From Nereida sp. MMG025 (GTDB lineage Bacteria > Pseudomonadota > Alphaproteobacteria > Rhodobacterales > Rhodobacteraceae): DNA of 64,000 bases. The stretch's first letter is position 1; every line of letters begins with the position of its first letter. A model generated the notes under the pieces. The model worked only from the letters and a program-made list of their open reading frames with translations, made no database searches and was not told the DNA's origin. The position numbers and the translations under genes are program-made. The DNA lies in assembly GCF_021654165.1 (NCBI RefSeq), contig NZ_JAKFZN010000008.1, forward strand, positions 1 through 64,000, written 5' to 3'. Shown in pieces: positions 57,341 through 64,000 of this stretch.

Positions 57341-59215
57341 CTGTCTGGATACAGCCCGACTGCGAATGATGTTGAGTATTTGCTAAAAACTTCGCCCGAC
57401 GTCTTTTTGGATCCGTACTTGGCAAGAAGGGTCTTGGATCAACTTCGCGGCGGCCCTTCGGACGGGCACGTTGACTTGCGTTTGGACGCTCTTAAACTCA
57501 ACTATGACATGAAAGGCAGCCCACCGCTGTCGCGCAGTCCCATTCCGCCAGCCCCCAGAAGTAGCGATGTGCTGGACCCTGAATTTGCAGCAGCCTGCGC
57601 AGAATGTGAAGCGGGCAAGCCGTGCTGCATGACGACGGGGCAGGTGGAAGACGCAGGCGATTCCACGCGCAAACTGGTCTGGCCCGTGAACCAAGGCAAC
57701 CCGCAGAAAAGCATGGGTATGATTGCAAAGGCCAAAGACGGGCGATCCCTTGGATACGACATTAAGACCAAGGGAGCGGGCAAGAGCTGTCAAGCGATGT
57801 ATGGCAGCCGTCCAGGATTTAAAGTGAGAGGGCATTATAGAACCGCCACTGTGCCGCTGACACAGCACACCCACCCGATCAAGCATGACGACGCATTTTC
57901 TTGGGCGCCTGCTTTGGAAAAATTTGTGCCCCGTGACTTGCTGATGGCGATTGCTGTGTCAGATATGATTTTGTCGCTGTGTACCGCTTATAGAAATACG
58001 CAGGGTGGGGGATCGGCCGCTGTAACACCAGATATCTGTGTTATTGGCGGCGGAATGGGCGAGACTTTTCGTGTCTACGGCTATCCCGAGGCTGAGATCA
58101 CAGGCAAGGCAGACACGAAAGTCAGAGTGGCCTTCACCACAGGTGGCGTCGATGCGAGCGCTGAAATTGGCGGATCGTTGAATGTGACATACGGGTCGCA
58201 CAAGATTGAGGGGGCTGCCCGTGGAATAGCCCGAACCAGCACAACGCGTAGCAGCCCTAGCAAAGAGAAAGCGCCCGGATTGGTCGGGCAAATCGGATCT
58301 ATTATTGGTAATTTTTCAGAAGATGTATCGCTGTCATCGCCAAAGAAAGATCGGGTTGTCGACCGTACGGACCCTGCTTCGGGCGTATCGTTTGAAATGG
58401 GACTGGCGTTTGAAGCCGTCGGTCTGAAACTTCAGGCCAAGAAGAACACACCCGATCTTGAGGTCATGATTGGGAAATTGATCACCACAGTCACACTGAC
58501 GCTGTCGGGCAAGCTGGATTTTATTGATCTGGCGGCCCAAGTTCTGTTGTCGCCTGCGGGCGCCAAACTGGTGCAAGAAGCCCGTGCGCATATGGCCGAT
58601 GACGCGAATGCTGTGCGCGGTGAATTGCGAGCTGAAGTTGAGGTATCTGCGACAGGAGAGTTGAAGCACGAAATCGCATCTTCTTTACAGCACACAATTG
58701 TTTTCAACGGAGATGCGGCCCCCGAACCTGCTGCGCTGACCTCAAACTTTGGGGGTAAGTTACGTATTCATGGCGATGCCAAGATTTTGTTGCATGTCGA
58801 GGCCGAGGTTTGGATTGTTGACGTTGAGGCGGGCGCTGCGGGTATTTTGAACACCGGTTGGACGTGGCAGATGAAAACCGAAGAGATTGAGGAAACAGCC
58901 GCAGACGGGACGAAAAAATCCAAACGCCAGCGCAAAAAGCGGTATTATTTTGAAGGACTGATTGCGAGTGCACGGGCCTATGCACGGATCGGGGCGTCGA
59001 CATCTGTAAAACGTAAACCCCCTTCGCAACGCACAGCGCCTGCGCAGGGCACGCACAGCAGCCGGTCAGTTGAGATGAGCCAGACTGGGCCGCAAGCCGC
59101 AGTAGGTAGTAACAAGTGGAACGACCCCAATTCGCCCCAAGGAGTGAAATATGAGCTTATCAAACCGACTGTTCCTAAAGTTACCGATAATATACCTGAT
59201 TGGCAGGATTACTGA
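57341..59215 (+). CDS. Candidate type VI effector, unrecognised, unusual start codon
   Basis: 611 aa from TTG 57380, or 624 aa from CTG 57341, which follows AGAAGG at ten bases; no ATG or GTG is in frame. I favour CTG because SGYSPTANDVEYLL reads as native N-terminal sequence, but it is not certain. A cysteine-rich stretch (AAACAECEAGKPCC) is near residue 90, GYPEAEITGKADTKVRVAFT lies mid-protein, and a basic GTKKSKRQRKKRYYFEG segment is near residue 535. Mostly beta-type pattern in the C-terminal half. I know no family. It lies 140 bases after DUF4123 and overlaps the exported downstream gene, as effector/immunity pairs do. Confidence 0.6.
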   Translation: MSGYSPTANDVEYLLKTSPDVFLDPYLARRVLDQLRGGPSDGHVDLRLDALKLNYDMKGSPPLSRSPIPPAPRSSDVLDPEFAAACAECEAGKPCCMTTGQVEDAGDSTRKLVWPVNQGNPQKSMGMIAKAKDGRSLGYDIKTKGAGKSCQAMYGSRPGFKVRGHYRTATVPLTQHTHPIKHDDAFSWAPALEKFVPRDLLMAIAVSDMILSLCTAYRNTQGGGSAAVTPDICVIGGGMGETFRVYGYPEAEITGKADTKVRVAFTTGGVDASAEIGGSLNVTYGSHKIEGAARGIARTSTTRSSPSKEKAPGLVGQIGSIIGNFSEDVSLSSPKKDRVVDRTDPASGVSFEMGLAFEAVGLKLQAKKNTPDLEVMIGKLITTVTLTLSGKLDFIDLAAQVLLSPAGAKLVQEARAHMADDANAVRGELRAEVEVSATGELKHEIASSLQHTIVFNGDAAPEPAALTSNFGGKLRIHGDAKILLHVEAEVWIVDVEAGAAGILNTGWTWQMKTEEIEETAADGTKKSKRQRKKRYYFEGLIASARAYARIGASTSVKRKPPSQRTAPAQGTHSSRSVEMSQTGPQAAVGSNKWNDPNSPQGVKYELIKPTVPKVTDNIPDWQDY

Positions 59216-60209
59216 TCTTTGGGCGATTTCTTTTATTTTTATTTTGACCCTTTTCGCAGGACAGACAGTTATGGCAAGCGACGCATCTAACCGCTTTAAT
59301 TATTCGCTCTTTTTCAAAGGGTCGGATGCGTTTTACGATCTGCGCATCAATGATGTGTCGGTTTGGAAAGAATTTGATGCAAACCCAAGCAGCAAGGGCG
59401 TGCCTGTCACGCATTTTCTGCAAACGGGTTTGAACACGCTGAGCGTGACGTTCGTGTCTGTGATGGGCGACCCCTACGCGTATAATGCCCCTAATCCTGC
59501 GTTCTTTTTTGAAGCCGAACTGGACCGCCGTGTCCAAGGCCACGATAGCGGCAAAGAAATAACGCTGATCAATGCCGGCCTTGATGCCCTGACAAATACA
59601 GTTGTGTTCCCCGATGCACGGCAAGGTGGTGCGCCGTTCAAGTCGCGCAATAACCCGCCGATGCGTGTCGGGCTGCCAACCTTGGATGACAGCACATTGC
59701 AAAGCGGTTGGGGCGACACATGGCAAGCGCGGCGTATTACCGTGAGTTTCGAAATAAACGATGCGTTGCCAACAGCACCTTATGCCGATGCGCCCAAGCT
59801 GGACGCCAGCACAGAATTTAAAGCGGAACTGTTGCAAGCCTATCAAACGGTACAGACAGCAATTGCCGCGGGCGATACTGCGCAGGTGAGGGCGCTATAC
59901 GGACCGGCATGGAGCCGCATTGCCACGGCCCTTCATTACGCGAATGTTGATGAATTTATGGAACGCGGTGAAATTGCCGGTGCTCTGGCTGCCACAAACG
60001 ATCAGGGGCAAACTGTGCAACCTCTTGATCTGGTGCTCGGGCCGCAGGCATTTCAGGTTGATTTCATGGCGGACGGGCGATTGGCCCGTATCATTCCCGA
60101 CCCGATTATATGGTCTGATGGCACCGCTGACAGTGGGGTATCTGCAAGTGCGATTGGGTTTTTCCGCGACACAGACGGCGCGCTGCGCATTGGCGTCGTG
60201 ACGTATTGA
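59151..60209 (+). CDS. Exported or membrane-anchored protein, candidate immunity protein
   Basis: 352 aa from ATG 59151 with GGAGTGAAAT upstream; overlaps the preceding gene by 65 bases in another frame. Residues 10-42 form a hydrophobic signal or anchor (WAISFIFILTLFAGQTVMAS), followed by SNRFNYSLFFKGSDAFYDLR. The remainder is soluble, with beta-rich segments and a helical part near residue 225. I do not recognise the family. A periplasm-facing protein right after the candidate effector fits an immunity protein against a periplasmically acting toxin, but that is inference only. Confidence 0.65.
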   Translation: MSLSNRLFLKLPIIYLIGRITDLWAISFIFILTLFAGQTVMASDASNRFNYSLFFKGSDAFYDLRINDVSVWKEFDANPSSKGVPVTHFLQTGLNTLSVTFVSVMGDPYAYNAPNPAFFFEAELDRRVQGHDSGKEITLINAGLDALTNTVVFPDARQGGAPFKSRNNPPMRVGLPTLDDSTLQSGWGDTWQARRITVSFEINDALPTAPYADAPKLDASTEFKAELLQAYQTVQTAIAAGDTAQVRALYGPAWSRIATALHYANVDEFMERGEIAGALAATNDQGQTVQPLDLVLGPQAFQVDFMADGRLARIIPDPIIWSDGTADSGVSASAIGFFRDTDGALRIGVVTY

Positions 60210-60243
60210 TACGGCCAGAACTGAACAGGCTTTAATTGCGCAA

Positions 60244-60411
60244 TCAAGGCAGCAAAAACGTATGATAATTGCCCGATGCAAGAAACAATCGCGCCAGTCC
60301 GACGACATCTGTAATAAGCCCGTTGACCAGCGGCGCGATGGTAGAAATTGCGTAGTCACTGGGGCCGACAGGGATAGGGGGCACAGCTGCACCCGTTTGG
60401 ATTGCGGCCAT
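60244..60411 (-). CDS. Small hydrophobic ORF, 55 aa, unrecognised
   Basis: ATG 60411 lies three bases past the stop of the lipase pseudogene; stop TGA at 60244-60246. Sequence is proline-rich at first (GAAVPPIPVGPSDYAIS) and then hydrophobic (IAPLVNGLITDVVGLARLFL). Coding-like and in the order expected for an operon, but no ribosome site is obvious and no family is recognised. A partial ATTGCGCAAT dyad lies just past its stop. Confidence 0.35.
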   Translation of the reverse strand: MAAIQTGAAVPPIPVGPSDYAISTIAPLVNGLITDVVGLARLFLASGNYHTFLLP

Positions 60412-60414
60412 TAA

Positions 60415-61169
60415 TTATGGTTTCAGCGTGCTAAGTTCAGGCAGCGTCAGCGTTTCAAGCGCCGGAGCTTCTGAGTGGTGCAGAAGGTCATCTTCGGAAA
60501 TCACTCCAATCAGATGAACCACGACTCTTTCAACGAAAGTCGGCAGATCATTGGCCGCTGCTGCAATATCAAGGATTAGACCAAGATGCGGGAAACCAGA
60601 GTTGACAAATTCTTCATTCCGAAACCGAAATAGCTTTGGTAATTCTTGGCCCTCGGGACGCACCAGAAATTCCATGATAGGCGACGGCCCCGGGGTTGAT
60701 GGCCATCTTGTGCGATTGCGTTGGGCACCGCTGTGGGCATAGACTTGCTACCCCAAAAAAGAAAATCTGCAAGCAGGGGCACAATACGGTTGCGTGATTG
60801 CATCGAATTTAGAATTTCGCTGTGAACATGGCGGGCGCGGATGGGCACGTCCGAGGCATCAGAGTGCGCCGCAGGAATTGTGGCAGCGGTATTTTCGTGC
60901 AGACCAGCGGCGTTGTAGGTCCGTCCTTCGATACGCAATTCGGCCTTGTGTTTGCGCGCGGCAATCGCCCCCGCAGACGCCAGCCCCCCACCCAAGGCGT
61001 GGTCCGTAAAGATGATTTGATGGCCCCACTCTTCGGTTGCAGCCACATCAGCGGCCATGCGTCCAAATTCTATTGTCTTAAGGTATTGAGGCGGGACATT
61101 ATTGCCCAAACCCTGCGCAAAATTCACAGGCCAATCGCCTTGAAGGCCGTAAAACAAGCTGGTGGTCAA
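60415..61169 (-). pseudogene. Lipase-like type VI effector, frameshifted, catalytic serine lost
   Basis: The first part has the alpha/beta-hydrolase elbow region IIFTDHALGGGLASAGAIAA near residue 55, where lipases have G-H-S-L-G-G. Here Gly is Asp and the nucleophilic Ser is Ala, so it cannot hydrolyse by the normal mechanism. RTYNAAGLHE follows, as in class-3-like type VI lipases. A frameshift near 60680 moves the frame into a segment with EFLVRPEGQELPKLFRF and FVERVVVHLIGVISED. The 5' end is also missing. Once an effector, now dead. Confidence 0.7.
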
Positions 61170-61177
61170 TTGCCATG

Positions 61178-61913
61178 TCAGTCTGGCACGCCCGGAAAAC
61201 TTGGCAAATCCAGTAAAAAGTCATAGCTGCCCGCCATCCCAAACATCAATTGCTCGCGGTCGGGTTCTTCGCTGTCGCTGTCGCGCTAGACCATGACTGG
61301 GGAAATGCGCCTATTCCATCTGTGCCGCGGTTCTTGGGCAGATACAAGCAACACCGAAATCCATCGTCATCATCGGCCAGCACATCGGGATGTTTTTCCC
61401 AATGACTGCGGTTAAGCCGCACATGGGTCACTTGCGGATCACCGCCCGCCCGCGGCCACGCTGAAAGCATCGCATTACCTGTGCTATAATCTGGAAACCA
61501 CATATCTTGGGGGCGATCTGGACGACTGACCAAGGCGAAGGGTAATTCATTATCTTTGAACGCAAAATTTGCTCCTTTGGCGATCAATACTTCTGTTGCG
61601 CCAAAGTTACGCGCCAGCATCGCTTCGCGCAGCAAATTATGTGTAAAAGTGGGGCGTTTGGCGGATACCTGACCGTACCCTTGGTTCAGTGTTGCACTAT
61701 CAAGAGCGGTGACTTGGCCCATGATGTCGGTGTCGCCGGCAGCAACCGCTAGGGCCAGTGTTTGCACATTTGGGGGGCCTGTGCAAATCGCGCAGCAACT
61801 TCAGCTTCATTTCCCATTTGCAGGCTTTCCTCTTGCTTTGCTGCGGCTGAGAGTTGTGTCACAGGCGGCGTTTCTTGGCTAAATGCCCCAAAAGCCCAGA
61901 GGCCCAAGGCCAT
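61178..61913 (-). pseudogene. Ankyrin-like protein, two frameshifts
   Basis: The N terminus has a signal-like stretch (ALGLWAFGAFSQETPP, frame that also ends the vgrG remnant at 61749). The frame then moves at about 61770 to ALAVAAGDTDIMGQVTALDS and LREAMLARNFGATEVLIAKG, an ankyrin-repeat pattern. A second shift near 61270 would restore EQLMFGMAGSYDFLLDLPSF and a stop at 61178-61180. Ankyrin proteins next to vgrG often serve as immunity proteins, so this may be the decayed partner of the lipase. Confidence 0.6.
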
Positions 61914-63093
61914 GACCTGCAAGCGGTTATTGCCTACTTCGCTGGCCTTATCAGGGCCCACACTTTCAATTTTTTTGACGTTGACGCGCTTTGACTGGTT
62001 ATGCTCAATTTTGGTAATACGGTCTTTTTGACCGTGGACGTAAATTTCTTCTTTGTCTTTTTCATCTTCGAAACGCAGTTCGTTGAACCCTTCACCCCCG
62101 TGCGTATCGGTTTTGAATGTGCTGCGGGTTTTCTGTTCCGGCAATTCATAAGGCGGCGTATTTTTTCCATTATAAACGCAGCCCGTCACGATGGGTTTGT
62201 CGGGATCGCCGCGAAGGTGTTCGACGATGACTTCCATGCCGATGCGTGTGACGACCATGCCACCCCGTCCTTTGGACGCCCAGTTTTGGCTGACCCGCAC
62301 GCGCATTGAGTTTGACCCGTCGAGGTCCCGGTGAAAACGCACCAGGCTGCGGCCATGTGCGTCACAGTCAATTTCGCCCGTGCCTACGACAACTGCTGTT
62401 TCAGGGCCTTGCACGCGTGGCCCTACCTGCTGGCGTTCAGGTCGGTAGGGACAGTAATTGGGCGTTAGGGTATATGCGCCGTCATATGGCGCTTTGTCAC
62501 TGCCTGCGTCGCCAGACCCAAAGGCTTGTGCGCGGAAACGGTGCTGCGCCTTGAGACAGACAAACGACCGTCCTGTGGCATCTGGCACATCGTCACCTTT
62601 CAACGTGACACGCCAGCCTGCGCCAAGCGACACCACATCGCCTTCGGCCTTGTGACGCGGCGCTTGGCCGCGTTCCGTTTCAGTTCTACGGGTTACGACA
62701 TCGCGCCCTTCGTTTTGATCAAGATAATCGCCCGGCCAGTCGTAACTTTCGACTAAGCCTTCTGCATGTTGCGGCGTAATCCTGCCACATGGAGCCATGG
62801 GCGCAAAACCAGATCGTAGCGAAACCCATTTTCAGACGCACCGCGCACTTCGGCTTCTGTCAAAATCCCGTCAAAGGCACGCGTGCCCATGGCGTGGTCG
62901 ATTTCGACAGTCGTATGTGTGCCCAAAAGCGTATTGAGGTCGATTGCAGGTTGATCTGAGAGAGCTTGAATCCGCCATTCAAAATCGGCAGACATTTCTT
63001 CTTGGCCGTCCATACGCAACAATACCAGCGTGTCGTTTCCAAGGTTTGTCGCAAGGCGCCCTGCCTGTCTTGCTGACGGAATAGCGTTGGCAT
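61914..63093 (-). pseudogene. vgrG: VgrG (type VI spike), frameshifted and internally deleted
   Basis: Starts MPTLFRQQDRQGALRQ at 63093. The frame shifts near 63055 to continue with NDTLVLLRMDGQEEMSADFE (residues 25-45 of the ancestral protein). At about 62780 LRPWLHVAGL is joined to ESYDWPGDYLDQ, skipping roughly 200 residues of a normal VgrG. The base (gp5-like) part with YCPYRPERQQVGPRVQGPET, RVSQNWASKGRGG and HGGEGFNELRFEDEKDKEE is intact. The 3' end runs into the ankyrin-like sequence. No product is likely. Confidence 0.8.
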
Positions 63094-63284
63094 CCCATAT
63101 GTCCTAAAAAATCAAAAATGAATTTATTCTGATTACGGTACAGGTAAGATTAGAAAAATACAGACCATCTAGGCCTGTGCGACCTACCTGTTGAAAGCTG
63201 CGAAAGCTGAAAAGTCATTTTGCGTTCAATCCATAGTTTAGCATAATACTTTAACATAAGATTGATTATTGGTTTTTTTAACCC

Positions 63285-63488
63285 CTAGTCGCACAAATCG
63301 CGCACCAAGTGTTCGGCCAGCTTAGCCGCAGCAAAGGTCGTGTAATGCTTGATATCGGAGCAGACCAGCTTTCCATCGACCACAAGCTCACAAAGCTGAT
63401 CCACGCAGAAAGCAGAAGCAGGATCAAGCTTGGACCTATATGTCGCAATCAGCAGAGCCGCCCCACGAAGCGCAGAAGGGGGGCACAT
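63285..63488 (-). CDS. Unrecognised 67-codon ORF, possibly a gene remnant
   Basis: An ATG-started frame ending VRDLCD with sequence such as ALLIATYRSKLDPASAFCVD. Composition is coding-like, but no ribosome site or family is seen. The gap from 63094 to 63573 otherwise holds only AT-rich sequence (63100-63280). Confidence 0.25.
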   Translation of the reverse strand: MCPPSALRGAALLIATYRSKLDPASAFCVDQLCELVVDGKLVCSDIKHYTTFAAAKLAEHLVRDLCD

Positions 63489-63573
63489 AAGACAGAAAAT
63501 GACCGCTTTGCATGTGCATCCCTGCAGTTGGTAGCTTTCGGGCGGCCAGTTTCGTTGGTAGCGTTAGTGCGAC

Positions 63574-64000
63574 ATGAGCAAACCAACAGCTGCCCCTTTT
63601 TCCACAGTCTCGCGCCAGTTTATCGAGGACTGGCTTGCGGGCCTGCGGGCGATTTGTTCCGAAGATCACTATCTTTCTTTGCTCAATAGATCGGGCTTAG
63701 GCGACGACAGGCTCGCCCAAGGGCGCGTCACGCTTGATCAAATTGTTCGCCTGTACCAACTGGCGGCGGTGGAAACGGGCGACGAGATGATGGGACTTTG
63801 GTCACGCCCCATTCGACCACGGGCCTTGCAACACCTGCTTACGTCGGTGCGCGAGTCCACCTCGCTTGGGTCTGCGCTTTATCGGTATTCCACATTTTGG
63901 AACCTGTTGTTGGATGATCACCAATTTGAATTGGTCGAAACGACCAAGAGCCGCGCCCTGTGTATGGTAGCGTGCAACGAGGTACCTGCGCAGCGGTTCG
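63574..64000 (+). CDS. AraC-family regulator, N-terminal part (cut by window edge)
   Basis: Starts ATG 63574 and is open to the edge (142 codons). Contains RVTLDQIVRLYQLAAVETGD near residue 50, GLWSRPIRPRALQHLLTSV near residue 75 and SLGSALYRYSTFWNLLLDD near residue 97, which is the arabinose-binding-like N-terminal domain of OruR/ArgR-type AraC regulators. The C-terminal HTH lies outside. Weak ribosome site. Confidence 0.8.
   Translation, partial: MSKPTAAPFSTVSRQFIEDWLAGLRAICSEDHYLSLLNRSGLGDDRLAQGRVTLDQIVRLYQLAAVETGDEMMGLWSRPIRPRALQHLLTSVRESTSLGSALYRYSTFWNLLLDDHQFELVETTKSRALCMVACNEVPAQRF

Noticed and set aside
57252-57386. 44-codon ATG-started frame overlapping the candidate effector start
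   Set aside because: Sequence is not protein-like beyond the first residues, and it conflicts with the better effector frame.
63309-63689. 126-codon plus-strand frame before the final AraC-type gene
   Set aside because: It overlaps the start of that gene in another frame, and composition resembles a shadow of the minus-strand frame.

Overview
The window looks like part of a plasmid or chromid from a marine alphaproteobacterium of the Rhodobacterales (Roseobacter group). A complete repABC replication/partition operon lies at 30.2-33.8 kb, with an antisense-RNA gene between repB and repC and two perfect 16-bp palindromes beside repC that look like parS. The alphaproteobacterial general stress response core (PhyR, NepR, EcfG sigma factor, HisKA_2 kinase) is at 23-26.4 kb. 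Family assignments come from reading motifs, not from searches.

Layout. 0-2.4 kb: transglutaminase-like / alpha-E / ATP-grasp peptide-bond trio (minus strand). 2.7-4.1 kb: ArsR-type regulator with a metal(loid) permease. 4.3-8.1 kb: a putative glucosylglycerate cycle with GpgS-like synthase, GpgP-like phosphatase and a convergent GH13_18 phosphorylase. 8.3-13.4 kb: TctABC tripartite transporter divergent from an HMG-CoA-lyase-like enzyme and a class III CoA-transferase, probably for a branched hydroxy-dicarboxylate. 13.5-22.9 kb: repeat-containing secreted protein, MscS channel, FNT channel, MgtC, small membrane protein, MATE pump, Crp/Fnr regulator, degenerate receiver protein, glutamate dehydrogenase with an acetolactate-synthase-like enzyme, and Dps. 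23-30 kb: stress-response core, phospholipase-D-like protein, CsbD, ExoD, small membrane protein, PRC-barrel protein. 30-33.9 kb: repABC. 34-40 kb: two or three operons of small envelope and stress proteins.

One feature ties 15-40 kb together. I find twelve copies of the EcfG-type promoter GGAAC-N16/17-CGTT, each a short distance upstream of a gene or operon start: mscS, PLDc_N, gdhA, dps, phyR, nepR-ecfG, csbD, the 55-aa membrane protein, PRC-barrel, DUF2945-BrkB, the DUF3618 operon and the DUF1328 operon. The replicon appears to carry both the stress sigma circuit and a physically clustered regulon, with repABC embedded in it.

40.2-41.3 kb is a ParS/RES toxin-antitoxin pair. 41.4-53.8 kb is an alpha-mannoside module: AGE-family isomerase, GH38 alpha-mannosidase, Dpp-type ABC transporter, a metallo-hydrolase with an altered metal site, a phytanoyl-CoA-dioxygenase-like protein and an AraC regulator. 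53.9-55.7 kb holds two decayed, head-to-head IS3-family copies. 55.8-63.1 kb is an orphan type VI secretion effector region: on the plus strand an intact DUF4123 adaptor, an unrecognised 611-624 aa candidate effector with an unusual start, and an exported candidate immunity protein; on the minus strand the pseudogenes of a vgrG, an ankyrin-like protein and a lipase that has lost its catalytic serine. The window ends inside an AraC-family gene.

No tRNA, rRNA or CRISPR array was seen.
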